Assembly: GCA_947561585.1 (NCBI GenBank)
Contig: CANNZV010000862.1
Span: forward strand, 62,001-126,000
Direction: 5' to 3'
Length of the DNA stretch: 64,000 bases
Source of the DNA: Caprella mutica
Lineage: Eukaryota > Arthropoda > Malacostraca > Amphipoda > Caprellidae
How positions within the stretch are numbered: the stretch's first letter is position 1; every line of letters begins with the position of its first letter. This document shows positions 33,990-45,740 of this stretch, piece by piece. Made by a program: the position numbers and the translations under genes. Below the pieces are notes generated by a model, which worked only from the letters and a program-made list of their open reading frames with translations, was not told the DNA's origin and made no database searches.

Positions 33990-34780
33990 ATGAACTCCAT
34001 TGGATATATTTCTGCTTGTGAGTCGCATACAAAGTGCAACTTTAAAAGTCTTCTCATATCACTTACCATAATTACTATTGAATAGTCCATGACATTTTCC
34101 AATGGTCTTTGAAACTTGGAACAAACAATTAGTTATTATCTTCATCCATTCATGTGGAACCTACAGACGTAGAGGTTGTTGTTGTAGACAATGTTAGAAA
34201 GAGTTATTGTAGATGTTTCTTCTGCCATCTCACTTCAACAAAAGATTAGTCATTACAATTTCTTTTCACAATAGGGACACTGTATACGAATTCACTAAAC
34301 TTTAACATTCAATTCTGAATTCCTAATCAGCAAAACCAGTGCTAAAATGCTGTTCCAAAACCTAGAGCTACGTTTTGGATAAGGTCATTTTTATCTGAAA
34401 AAAATATATACTGCTTAAATGTAGTTTTAAATTTTCTCGAATCATTATGAATTTATTGAAGGTTTTTCTCTTTTAAATTGTATTTGTTACTAAAATGACA
34501 GTATTTTAATAAGGACATGAACCATTAATGTACCATCACTTTTCAAATTTTCAGATATATTTCCATTTATATTACAAAAACGTACTTTTATAAAAAAGAA
34601 TTAGATAATGTTGATGAAATCAAGTGAGCAAAAAAATACAGGTTGTGATAAAAACGAGACATGTTATCATTTATCTGTAATTTATTATAATTTTGATGTA
34701 CTTACCAATAACATTTTGAATAAAAAAACATGCATTTATGATATTACCTAATTGTTTTAAGAGCTTGAAAAAATTCTAGT
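33990..34780. other. AT-rich spacer
   Basis: No ORF above 60 codons and no organised repeat was seen. Confidence 0.45.
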
Positions 34781-35442
34781 GTGATGCACTTTAGTGTCTC
34801 AGCATTGCAGTGTGATGCACTTTAGTGTCTCAGCATTGCAGTGTGATGCACTTTAGTGTCTCAGCATTGCAGTGTGATGCACTTTAGTGTCTCAGCACTG
34901 CAGTGTGATGCACTTTAGTGTCTCAGCATTGCAGTGTGATGCACTTTAGTGTCTCAGTAATGCAGTGTGATGCACTTTAGTGTCTCAGCGTTGCAGTGTG
35001 ATGCACTTTAGTGTCTCAGCATTGCAGTGTGATGCACTTTAGTGTCTCAGCACTGCAGTGTGATGCACTTTAGTGTCTCAGCGTTGCAGTGTGATGCACT
35101 TTAGTGTCTCAGCATTGCAGTGTGATGCACTTTAGTGTCTCAGCATTGCAGTGTGATGCACTTTAGTGTCTCAGCACTGCAGTGTGATGCACTTTAGTGT
35201 CTCAGCGTTGCAGTGTGATGCACTTTAGTGTCTCAGCATTGCAGTGTGATGCACTTTAGTGTCTCAGCATTGCAGAGTGATGCACTTTAGTGTCTCAGCA
35301 CTGCAGTGTGATGCACTTTAGTGTCTCAGCGTTGCAGTGTGATGCACTTTAGTGTCTCAGCATTGCAGTGTGATGCACTTTAGTGTCTCAGCATTGCAGT
35401 GTGATGCACTTCAGTGTCTCAGCATTGCAGTGTGATGCACTT
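34781..35442. repeat. 31-bp minisatellite, about 21 copies, with 4-unit higher-order pattern
   Basis: The unit is GTGTGATGCACTTTAGTGTC followed by TCAGCATTGCA. The last variable triplet runs ATT, ATT, ACT, GTT, and this block of four repeats in order across about 35100-35400. A single diverged inverted unit lies at 35488-35518. Confidence 0.95.
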
Positions 35443-35519
35443 ACATAAGTATTCCAATAACTCCGTTTACTCTAACTAAGGATAATCTGAAACACTAAAG
35501 TACATCACACTGCAACACT

Positions 35520-36031
35520 TCCAAGCTCTCAAATTCTTAGTACAGTCACCAAAAGAAAATGATCAACAGTTCTCGATATATTTAACTCAATCCTTCTTAT
35601 TTAAAGATAGCTTACAGATATTCTATAATACTCTGATAACATTGAACTAGAATTGTAACTCTCCTTCAACATGCATGTTAAATATTGTACTAAAATATTG
35701 AAAATGAACAGTTATTCAATTGAAAATTTGTTAGAATTACTTTTAAATTGAAATCCTCTTATAGGATTTCAGAAATTCAGTAAAAAAATATAAACGTATC
35801 TTATCTGGAGATTATTTTAGAAGATACATTTGATGGATTTAATCATCCAAATTCTTGTGAAAATTTCTCCGGCAATTTTATAAATTGTAATATTTTGGAG
35901 AAATACTTTCATAATTTGCATGCTATTTTCAAAGTGGAAATTAAAGTTTTGAAGTTGTAAAAACTGAAGAATTTTAAGGTGTTTCGCGTGTTTCGAGTTA
36001 GATTTCATTTATTGAAACTCTTAATTATATA
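35520..36031. other. AT-rich spacer
   Basis: A 63-codon minus-strand ORF (35817-36008) is not supported. No repeat. Confidence 0.4.
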
Positions 36032-36451
36032 AGAGCAAATTGGGAAAAAAGATCCATCTACAGTTTAGAGTCGTTACTCACAAAGGTTGGATAGACCCGT
36101 TACTTTATTTATAAAGGTAATTAACATATGAAAATTTGAATGAAATTAACTAACTTTATTTGCGGTGATAATAGCCCCTAAATTTTTTTGTTTAAAATAT
36201 TTTATTTCTATATTATATATTGTATAAAGTTTAAAATAAATCCTTGATCGAATAATTGTTTGAAAAATGAAAACAATCGTATCTTCAGTATTCCAAATTT
36301 ATGAAAGAAAAATTATTTGTCTTGAATATTTTCCTTTAAAATGAAGGGATTTGATATCATTTTTATTATTATTACTTTTGTTTTATTTTTGCTATGAGAA
36401 GATCAAGAGGTGCCATACAAGATCTTCTATAAACCCACTTTAATTTGCTCT
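36032..36451. mobile_element. Possible MITE with 10-bp inverted repeats
   Basis: AGAGCAAATT at 36032 and AATTTGCTCT at 36442 are perfect inverted ends, with GATC-containing subterminal words on each side. The interior is AT-rich and non-coding. Confidence 0.4.
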
Positions 36452-36467
36452 CCCTTTGAGATATTTT

Positions 36468-36605
36468 TATAGGGATATTTTAAGGGAATATAGGGAAATA
36501 TAGGGATATTTTAGGGGAATATAGGGAAATATAGGGATATTTTAGGGAAATATAGGGAAATATAGGGATATTTTAGAGCAATATAGGGAGATATTGGGAT
36601 ATTTT
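36468..36605. repeat. GGGATATTTTAGGG-type tandem repeat
   Basis: About four units near 37 bp built from GGGATATTTT and GGGAAATATA words with small length changes. Confidence 0.8.
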
Positions 36606-37021
36606 TATGAATAGTAGTATGTATTTATTCATGTTTTATACATGGCATTTCAGAAGAAATGTATACTGGATAGTTACACCTCAATTTCAGTATTGTTGAA
36701 TCTTTATTAAAGTTAATTGTGTAGATATTGGAAAAGTTGTTTGCATTTATCATGAATGTAAAACAACCAAAACAATATAATTTATATTCATAATATTATT
36801 ATACATATGTTAGATTTTTTATAGACTTTTAGACCTAATATTTTGAAATCATAAATTTTAGAAAACAATTTAGAAAAGCAAAGCTTGATTTATTGTTTTT
36901 TTATATTATAAAGTTTAATGTTAATAATTACTTAATAGTTGTTATCTACATATATTTGAAATTTTATAAGCATTTAAAGTTTTAGTCTGATTTTCAAATA
37001 GGACAAATTGTTTGTGTTCCT
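36606..37021. other. AT-rich spacer
   Basis: Nothing recognised upstream of the Tc1 fragment. Confidence 0.4.
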
Positions 37022-37317
37022 ATTTGGCAGGTGCTGGTGCAACATAAACAGTCAGAATGTTTGGGGTTACAAGAGCTACTGTCTCTAAAGTAATGACTTT
37101 CTTTGAAAAAGAAGGAAAAACGTCCATAGTAGAACACAGGCCACAATGTCGAAGTTGTTTGAGAGAGACAGTCTGACTCTAAATCGAATTGTTAGAGCAA
37201 ATCACAAGACCATAGCTCTTAAAATCACTGCAGAACTCAATTTAAACCTACAGAGTTTGCACAGAATCTGTTCGTAGGAAGCTGCACGAATGTATGGGAG
37301 AACTGTATGGTGTTTAT
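37022..37317 (+). pseudogene. Tc1-like transposase, N-terminal fragment with frameshifts
   Basis: Pieces in successive frames read MFGVTRATVSKVMTFFEKEG (from 37056), then LNRIVRANHKTIALKITAEL, then RRKLHECMGELYG. These match the paired-like DNA-binding half of Tc1 transposases (MFGVSxATVSRV, RIVRxNRRxT, RRRLHExG). At least two frameshifts and several stops break it and the catalytic half is absent. It ends about 35 bp before a pogo-like element. Confidence 0.8.
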
Positions 37318-37350
37318 ATTCTCTCGTCTAACCTCTGTATCTGTATAATA

Positions 37351-38678
37351 CAGTGGAACTCCTCTATAGTGAACTCCTCTATAGTGAACTCCTCTATAGT
37401 GAACTCCTCTATAGTGAACTCCTCTATAGTGAACTCCTCTATATAGTGAACTCCTCTATAGTGAACTCCTCTATAGTGAACTCCTCTATAGTGAACTCCT
37501 CTATAATGAACTCCTCTATAGTGAACTCCTCTGTAGTGAACTCCTTTACAGTGAACTCCTCTATAGTGAACTCCTCTATAGTGAACTCCTCAATAGTGAA
37601 CTCCTCTATAGTGAACTCCTCTATAGTGAACTCCTCTATAGTGAACTCCTCTATAGTGAACTCCTCTACAGTGAACTCCTCTATAGTGAACTCCTCTATA
37701 GTGAACTCCTCTATAGTGAACTCCTCTATAGTGAACTCCTCTATAGTGAACTCCTCTATAGTGGACTTCTTTATAGTGAACTCCTCTATAGTGAACTCCT
37801 CTATAGTGAACTCCTCTATAGTGAACTCCTCTATAGTGAACTCCTCTATAGTGGACTTCTTTATAGTGAACTCCTCTATAGTGAATCTAGAGTCCTGAGT
37901 AAGACTCAGAGGACTCCTCTATAGTGAACTCCTCTATAGTGAACTCCTCTATAGTGAACTCCTCTATAGTGAACTACTCTACAGTGAACTCCTCTATAGT
38001 GAACTCCTCTATAGTGAACTCCTCAATAGTGAACTCCTCTATAGTGAACTCCTCTATAGTGAACTCCTCTATAGTGAACTCCTCTATAGTGAACTCCTCT
38101 ATAGTGAACTCCTCTATAGTGAACTCCTCTACAGTGAACTCCTCTATAGTGAACTCCTCTATAGTGAACTCCTCTATAGTGAACTCCTCTATAGTGAACT
38201 CCTCTATAGTGAACTCCTCTATAGTGGACTTCTTTATAGTGAACTCCTCTATAGTGGACTTCTTTATAGTGAACTCCTCTATAGTGAACTTCTCTATAGT
38301 GAACTCCTCTATGGTGAACTCCTCTATAGTGAACTCCTCTATAGTGAACTCCTCTATAGTGAACTCCTCTATAGTGAACTCCTCTATAGTGAACTCCTCT
38401 ATAGTGGACTTCTTTATAGTGAACTCCTCTATAGTGAATCTAGAGTCCTGAGTAAGACTCAGAGGACTCCTCTATAGTGAACTCCTCTATAGTGAATCTA
38501 GAGTCCTGAGTAAGAGAATTACCCTCTATAGTGAACAAATTTCCAATATTCTGCCATAAATTGGTAATTCATTTCTAAAACTATTGCGATTCATAGCAAA
38601 CTAAAGAAAATTTGTTCACCATACGTGATAATTCTCTTACTGCGGACTCTACATTCACTTATATAGAGGTTCTACTTT
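37351..38678. mobile_element. pogo-like MITE whose end has expanded into a minisatellite
   Basis: The left end TA|CAGTGGAACTCCTCTATA faces the right end TATAGAGGTTCTACTTTA, giving inverted repeats of about 20 bp with a TA target, as in pogo/Tigger elements. The stretch 38520-38640 matches the remnant at 6707-6885. No transposase remains. Confidence 0.6.
37353..38537. repeat. 15-bp minisatellite, about 75 copies
   Basis: The unit is TATAGTGAACTCCTC. Longer blocks ending CTAGAGTCCTGAGTAAGACT recur at about 37885, 38438 and 38494, and the TTCTTTATAGTGGAC variant recurs at matching places, so multi-hundred-bp blocks were copied too. The long plus-strand ORFs (VNSSI repeats) are by-products. Confidence 0.96.
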
Positions 38679-38681
38679 ACA

Positions 38682-39125
38682 TACAAGCACTAGTAAATAT
38701 AATTTGGTTGTTTGCCTTTATAATAGACGCATTGTGCAGGAAACAGCTAAATGGATTATCGACACTGTTCGATGAAACGTGCTTTCGTTTAAGATATTTT
38801 AACTACATTTCAAAGAACGATGTAAATAGAAAAATAAAAACTCAGATAATTTGGTTACTAGTTTCGTGATAGAAAATTGTAGAGTTTGTTATACAGCAAG
38901 GTAGGTAGGTAGGTAGGTTTCATTCACAGTCTTCATATTTATGTAGACATCTCTAAGTAGTGCTGCAGACACGCATTCTTTTTCCCTTTCCCTTTCTGCA
39001 AATTGAAAGGGAAAGGGCTAATGGAATGTCCAAAAGTAACAAACAATGTTTTTGTTCATAGAGTGATAGATTATAGAATTATTTCAGAGTGAATAAATGG
39101 TATCAACTGCACGTAGGAGTGTTTT
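38682..39125. other. Spacer with GGTA microsatellite and a pyrimidine hairpin
   Basis: Five GGTA tetramers at about 38900-38919, and the hairpin CCCTTTCCCTTTC/GAAAGGGAAAGGG at 38983-39016. A weak 85-codon ORF (38612-38869) crosses the element end. Confidence 0.6.
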
Positions 39126-39388
39126 CAATCGGCAGATCGTCTGTTATTGTCCATTACGGTAAATATTGATGGTATTTTATCGTAAAATATCATAATAAAG
39201 ACATTATCGTCAGGATTTTTTTTCAGGAATGTCCGACGAAAGACGATAGACTGAAAGTGTTTTTAATTTATGATAAATTACTATTGTATTTTTGTCTAAT
39301 CATTTATTGTCGTTGATAGATGATCTTTTTATCATCGATTATAATCACCGATAGAAAAACAACGATTAGTGACCATAATTTTCTGACT

Positions 39389-39539
39389 AGGGTAAGTTAC
39401 GAATTAGCGGACAGTTCCATATTTTAGTTAAAATAACAAAATATTTAAATTGATATTCTAACTCGATATTTTGAATTACATATTTTTTTCTTACTTGAAC
39501 GAAAATGTGGAACTGCCCGATAATTTTTAACTTAACCTA
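39389..39539. mobile_element. Family A MITE, core-less, inside family D element
   Basis: AGGGTAAGTTACGAATTAGC on the left and GTGGAACTGCCCGATAATTT on the right. The core palindrome is absent. Confidence 0.7.
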
Positions 39540-39602
39540 TATGGAATATTTCACCCAAATTGTATCACTTAACTGGCTAACTATATTCTGTGTTTTAACA
39601 TT

Positions 39603-39690
39603 ATAATTTTAAAAATTAAAATTTTAAAAATTAAAATTTTATAAATTAAAATTTTATAAATTAAAATTTTATAAATTATTACTTAAAAAT
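39603..39690. repeat. 17-bp AT-only tandem repeat
   Basis: AAAATTAAAATTTTATA-like units, about five, nearly self-complementary. Confidence 0.8.
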
Positions 39691-40172
39691 TAATATCTAA
39701 TTTTAATAGGAATTACACAGAATTCACTTGAAGGGTAATATGGGAATACATTTGATGAAGAAATATAATATATATATATAATCATATTTACAATCTTTAT
39801 AATATTTTCAAAAGAATTTCTGAATATTTCTCGATTGGAATCATTTCCTGAAAATAAATAATCTGGAAACTCAATTTGTTATTCGATTTAAAGTAGAAAT
39901 TTTATGAGAAATGAGTTACGATGATGAGTAATGAGTAATGATGATGAGTAATGAGTTAGGTTGATTATAATCGATGATAGAAAGATCATTTATCTACGAC
40001 AATAAATGATTAGACAAAAATACAATAGTAATTTATTTTAAATTTAAAACACTTATAGTCTATCGTCGGACATTCCCTACAATAATCCTGAGGATAATGT
40101 CTTTATTATGATATTTAACGATAAAATACCATCAATATTTACCGTAATGGACAATAACAGACAATCTGCCGA

Positions 40173-40725
40173 TTATAAAATAAATCACATTTCCTCTATT
40201 TGAGATTGAACATCTGTGAATTGCCTTTACTAATGCAGTGTGTTGACTTTGCTGTCATTATCATTTGTGATTAGTTGATGCAGTATAAAATGATGATCTA
40301 GTTGTATTTTGTGATGATCTAGTTATATTTTGTGATAGTTATTTCTCATCACAATAACAACATTTCATCACAAATGTCTGAAAGACCACACAGAATCTAT
40401 ATTCTAACTTTCCTTTATGTTTTTATTTTAATTTATATCATTTTAGGCATAATTCAACATAACCTTTTTCCTTGATAGAGAAAGATCGTAGCTCTCGTGA
40501 CTGACAGTACTGGCAAAGTGGGTGTATAGGTCATGTTAGGTCAGTTAGTAATTTCTAAAGGTCGAATTGGTTCACACGCTACACCCACCATACTATTGCT
40601 GAGAGTCCAAAGACTGAAAAAAGTATTCCTATTCACTAAAAGATTCTCTTGAAAGACTAGAAGTTTTCCTAGGATTTAACACAGAATCGCAAAAAGAACC
40701 GTACAAAATTCTCATTCTTTTCAAT
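40173..40725. other. Spacer, less AT-rich in parts
   Basis: A 24-bp doublet GATGATCTAGTTRTATTTTGT lies near 40292-40334. GTGGGTGTATAGG and CTACACCCACC (40518-40590) form a loose inverted pair. No ORF. Confidence 0.4.
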
Positions 40726-41521
40726 CGACTCTCCACTCTCCACTCAACACTCTCCATTCACCACTCACAACTCATTACTCTCCATTCTCCACTCATCACT
40801 CACAACTCATTACTCTCCATTCTCCACTAATCACTCACCTCTCACAACTCATTACTCTCCACTCACCATTCTCCACTCATCATTCACCACTCACAACTCA
40901 TTACTCTCCACTCACCACTCACCGTTCTCCACTCATCACTCACCACTCACCACTCACAACTAATTACTCTCCACTCACCATTCTCCACTCATCACTCACC
41001 ACTCACAACTCATTACTCTCCACTCACCACTCACCGTTCTCCACTCATCACTCACCACTCACAACTCATTACTCTCCACTCACCATTCTCCACTCATCAC
41101 TCACCACTCACAACTCACCACTCACAACTCATTACTCTCCACTCACCATTCTCCACTCATCACTCACCACTCACAACTCACCACTCACAACTCACCACTC
41201 ACCATTCACCACTCTCCATTCACCTCTCACCACTCATTACTCTCCACTCACAACTCATTACTCTCCACTCACCATTCTCCACTCATCAATCACCACTCAC
41301 AACTCATTACTCTCCACTCACCAATCACCGTTCTCCACTCATCACTCACCACTCACAACTCATTACTATCCACTCACCATTCTCCACTCATCACTCACCA
41401 CTCACAACTCACCACTCACAACTCACCACTCACCATTCATCACTCTCCATTCACCACTCACCACTCATTTCTCTCCACTCACAACTCATTACTCTCCACT
41501 CACCACTCACCACTCAGTTTC
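40726..41521. repeat. CACTCACCACTC-type compound repeat
   Basis: Heptamer-like words (CTCACCA, CTCATCA, CTCTCCA, CTCACAA) build longer blocks such as CACAACTCATTACTCTCCAC that recur every 50 to 110 bp. One strand has almost no G. Confidence 0.92.
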
Positions 41522-41660
41522 TCATCACCGTAATGCACCTGGTGATCGTAACTGCAGGTAACGACATGTGACGTACTTTCGGCAAATTATTACCAAGTAA
41601 CTCAACGGAACTGAGAATATTTAAACACTCGTTAGTTGAAAAAGCTTCTGGAAAATAGAT

Positions 41661-41902
41661 GGGGTGACTCCCGAGTTGTCAGACGGTTACATAATCTCGA
41701 ACATGTAAGAAAAATGGATATCATGATTTAACTCATTATTTGGATTGGTATCCGTGATACCTGCAGGTATCACGGATACCAACCAAAATTAATATTGCAG
41801 GTATCATTGATACCACTTAATATAATGTGTTACAATTTTAAATTATATACTTATTAATCTGTGGTCGAAAATGTGGAATCGCCCGATAACTTGGAATTTA
41901 CC
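41661..41902. mobile_element. Family A MITE with a duplicated core half
   Basis: GGTATCCGTGATACCTGCAG and its mirror form the core; a further GCAGGTATCATTGATACC follows at 41797-41814. Outer arms are present (GAGTTGTCAGACGG, GTGGAATCGCCCGATAACTT). Confidence 0.75.
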
Positions 41903-42300
41903 ACTAAAGAGTTATTTATATTAATATCATAGTAAAACTTATATAGTACAAATTAATTTAATAGTCGTAAATACTCTTTAATTAAAACAGTGTTATTTTA
42001 CATCGTACTGACATGCAGTGAATGTTCCATTGATTTATTTAAATGAATACTATCCACTATTGGACAATTTTATAATTAAATTCTCTGATGTTATTCTAGT
42101 TCTTTTGATCCTGTTTCTAATTTCCTTTTAATGTTAATTAAATAAATAGAGACATATAATCTCATTACACTGAGATATAAGACAGAAGTAGGCTATTCAT
42201 TGGAATTATCTTAACGAGACATATCTTACAGTGTTCGCATTTAGAAGAATCTATTTTAGGTCTGGAATAGAAAAGTAATTCATCTTTGTAAGAAAAAACA
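41903..42300. other. AT-rich spacer
   Basis: Nothing recognised. Confidence 0.4.
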
Positions 42301-42526
42301 AATAATATTCCACTAGGGATGAACTCTTACGGTGAAGAACATTCATACAATATCTATTTACAGTCAATACAAATAATATTCCACTAGGGATGAACTCTTA
42401 CGGTGAAGAACATTCATACAATATCCATTTACAGTCAATACAAATAATATTCCACTAGGGATGAACTCTTACGGTGATGAACATTCATACAATATCCATT
42501 TACAGTCAATACAAATAATATTCCAC
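42301..42526. repeat. 71-bp tandem repeat, 3 copies plus 13 bases
   Basis: Units start at 42301, 42372 and 42443 with AATAATATTCCACTAGGGAT; they differ at two or three positions only. A fourth start at 42514 is cut short. Confidence 0.95.
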
Positions 42527-43116
42527 TCTATTGGCTCTCTGAACCAAATTATAGTTTCAGTTTCCTCCTTCCACAATTTTTCAGTTGGAAGTTGGTAGAA
42601 TTTTTACAAAAGAGCAAGTGAACTAAAAAGAAAATGGCGTCTAACAATAGGCCGAAATAGATCAGTGAAGGTAAATAAAGTCCAAACTTTTCCTTTGCAA
42701 AGTTCTTTTTTCGGTTTGACTGAATTCAGACGATAGATGCTCTAGGTATCTTTTTCACGAGCAAAATACTTTGTGGTACACAATAGTCTCAATGGTGTAT
42801 ATAAAGCGTAATAAAATAAGCTTTTGGTGTATATGGGAATTAAAAGTTGTGTGACATTTTAGGTTCATCAACATCACTAACTTTTGTTTTAGTTTGCGTA
42901 GAAGTGTCTAATTTCCATTTAGTTGCATGTAAAAGGTGGTAAAAGAAATATACGGAAATTAGAAGAGAGTCTCATTTAGTTTCGAATTACTTAGATAAGT
43001 GTCTTTTGAATAGTATATTGCATGCAGTGTTCATTCGATATAAAACAGGAAAAGAAAATATCAATGTAAGTTGTATTTGAATTACTACTCAAAACACTGA
43101 GTCAAGTAAGTGTCTC
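42527..43116. other. Spacer, nothing recognised
   Basis: AT-rich, no ORF above 60 codons. Confidence 0.4.
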
Positions 43117-43545
43117 GTGTATCTCGATGTCAAGTATCCCGTGTATCTCTCTACAAAGTATCTCGTGTATCTCTCTACAAAGTATCTCGTGCATCTCTCT
43201 ACAAAGTATCTCGTGCATCTCTCTACAAAGTATCTCGTGCATCTCTCTACAAAGTATCTCGTGCATCTCTCTACAAAGTATCTCGTGCATCTCTCTACAA
43301 AGTATCTTGTGTATCTCGATATCAAGTATCCCGTGTATCTCGTTACAAAGTATCTTGTGTATCTCTCTACAAAGTATCTTGTGTATCTCGATATCAAGTA
43401 TCCCGTGTATCTCGTTAATCTCTCTACAAAGTATCTCGTATATCTCTCTACATAGTATCTCGTGTATCTCTCTACAAAGTATCTCGTGCATCTCGTCACA
43501 AAGTATCTCGTATATCTCTCAACAAAGTATCTCTCTACAAAGCAG
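43117..43545. repeat. 24-bp minisatellite, about 18 copies
   Basis: The unit is CTCTCTACAAAGTATCTCGT plus GYAT, with a second type CTCGATATCAAGTATCCCGT that recurs at both ends and mid-array. Five overlapping ORFs on both strands are all repeat by-products. Confidence 0.95.
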
Positions 43546-44760
43546 GGAATAAGAAATTACGTCTCGCAAAGCACATGAGCTGACCAATTGCAGCCCTACT
43601 TGAATATTAACGAGTCATATGTGAGCTGTAGTGTCATTACTTGGCTACAGCATATCTGCCATTTGCATTTTACAGCCATGGGGGAAAACTGCTCTACCTG
43701 GACATGCACCGTGTGCGAAAAGTGTGTATTAGCATAAATACACGAGCATTCGATTTATTCTTTCAGCTGTGTTCTTATTATCGCAGTGCACGGACACTTA
43801 CAGTAGACGGAAAGTTGGTGTTAGTGTTAATAATCATGAGGTCGGAATTGTTCCTAATCACACCATTTTGTTAACCTAAAAAGTATCTTTGCTATACACA
43901 AATTTTAGTTATTTAAATTTATTCTAACAGTATATTATCGGTATTGGTTTTTACGTGTATCACAAGTAAGTTTAAACTTCATATTGGATTCTTATTTGTT
44001 TCTCCGTTGCGGGGGCAAGACTGAAGAGATTCAATATTAATGTTATTTTTTTCAATTCCAATAACCCGTACCTTTGTTGTGACCCGAAATAGAATATTTA
44101 AAGGCGCTCCATATGAAAGTATAAACTTCTGATACTCGGAATTTCAGTGGAAAAATATCTAACCGCGTAGAAGTTATGATAAAACTTTTACCCAAAGTTC
44201 GATTTATAAAAAAAACAATGATTTTAGTTTAGTACTTAAAGAAATAGGTATTCAAAATGTATTGAATTTTAGGAGGAGGGATTTATTTTCATCCACTAGG
44301 GGTTAAATATTTTATATGTTACTCTATGATATTCAGAGTTAAACAAATATGATTTTATACCAAATTTGCCTGATTGTATCAAATAATGGTACTTTAATTT
44401 ACACTACATACTATTGAATGAATAATTATTGCATATATATGAGTGAAAGTAAAATATTGCACAAATCAAAATTGTTCTGCAGAATTATATACATTAATTA
44501 TAGAATAATTATATATCGTTTTTTTTATTCATTTTAATTGTTCAAAATGTATGATACAAATTCAGTTTTGATTTATTAAATTGAAAGAAATGTAAATAGT
44601 ATTTTTATCTATTAAATTTGATTTATGTTATTTCATTATGATATACTTTAGGAATACATTCTTTTAAAAGATAAAACCTTGAAATTAAATTAATTAATTA
44701 TCGATTTTTTGCATGAATGTTACAAGTTTTGGAGCTTTGGAACTTTTCCCCTAAATTAAG
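43546..44760. other. Spacer; GC-richer patch at 43560-43870
   Basis: The patch contains a 77-codon ORF (43641-43874, MATAYLPFAFYSHGGKLLYL...) with no known motif. It could be an exon or a transposon relic; no convincing splice sites were assigned. Confidence 0.3.
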
Positions 44761-44764
44761 ATAC

Positions 44765-44913
44765 TATCCCAGGCAAGAAGGAATGTCCCAGGGAATGTCC
44801 CGATGTCCCTCAATATCCTGGGATATTAAGGGAATGTCCTAGCAGTGAATCCTTCTTCCCTGGGATATTCTCTTAATATCCCAGGAACAAATTCTTCTTG
44901 CCTGGGATAGAGG
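44765..44913. mobile_element. Foldback element with TCCCAGGCAAGAAG ends (family E)
   Basis: ATCCCAGGCAAGAAG and CTTCTTGCCTGGGAT are perfect 15-bp inverted ends. Inside, GGGATATT and AATGTCCC words form further nested pairs. A shorter relative is at 60796-60869. Confidence 0.75.
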
Positions 44914-45263
44914 ACTACGATGAGACTGATTTAGAAGTTTTAATTTAGTAGATGAGTTGAACTCATCACACAAATACTCTGGTTGCAGGTTACCACTAAC
45001 TCAGGCTACACAGGTTAACCAATTTAAAAATTATCAATTTTCAATGCTTTCAGGAACCTGAGAATAAGGATCGAAAATTCTAAAAAATGAATGCATACAT
45101 TTATGAGTTTGTGGTAAGAACAAAATTAAGGTGAGAAAACACAAAACAATTTTTTTGCAACCAGTAATAATTTTCACAGCAAATTTAAAGAGAAAAAATA
45201 GAAAGACCTTGCAGCTCTTTCGTAAAACCCAAATTTGTGAAACCTTCTATGACCAGTTTTTGT
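44914..45263. other. Spacer
   Basis: Nothing recognised. Confidence 0.4.
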
Positions 45264-45740
45264 GAACTGTATTCTGTAGGTGTTCAACTGTGTTCTGTAG
45301 GTGTTCAACTGTGTTCTGTAGGTGTTCAACTGTGTTCTGTAGGTGTTCAACTGTGTTCTGTAGGTGTTCAACTGTGTTCTGTAGGTGTTCAACTGTGTTC
45401 TGTAGGTGTTCAACTGTATTCTGTAGGTGTTCAACTGTGTTCTGTAGGTGTTCAACTGTGTTCTGTAGGTGTTCAACTGTGTTCTGTAGGTGTTCAACTG
45501 TGTTCTGTAGGTGTTCAACTGTGTTCTGTAGGTGTTCAACTGTGTTCTGTAGGTGTTCAACTGTGTTCTGTAGGTGTTCAACTGTGTTCTGTAGGTGTTC
45601 AACTGTGTTCTGTAGGTGTTCAACTGTGTTCTGTAGGTGTTCAACTGTGTTCTGTAGGTGTTCAACTGTATTCTGTAGGTGTTCAACTGTGTTCTGTAGG
45701 TGTTCAACTGTGTTCTGTAGGTGTTCAACTGTGTTCTGTA
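45264..45740. repeat. 21-bp minisatellite, about 23 copies, very uniform
   Basis: The unit is GTTCTGTAGGTGTTCAACTG plus T. Only G to A changes (TGTATTCTG) at three places were seen, and no indels. Four long ORFs on both strands are by-products of the 21-bp period. Confidence 0.97.

Larger units (their letters stand above)
39126..40172. mobile_element. 1.05-kb element with inverted repeats of about 220 bp (family D)
   Basis: The left arm 39126-39355 carries CCATTACGGTAAATATTGAT and GAATGTCCGACGAAAGACGA. The right arm 39958-40172 is its inverse with scattered changes and small indels. Single arms occur at 46911-47135 and partly at 51405-51510. The interior is AT-rich and holds a family A MITE. 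Confidence 0.75.

Noticed and set aside
37353..38451. Two plus-strand ORFs of 181 and 175 codons (VNSSI repeats)
   Set aside because: By-products of a 15-bp repeat within a transposon remnant.
40726..41521. CACTCACCACTC repeat considered as a CRISPR-like array
   Set aside because: There are no constant repeats with unique spacers; it is a compound simple repeat in animal DNA.
43089..43552. Five overlapping ORFs on both strands
   Set aside because: By-products of the 24-bp repeat.
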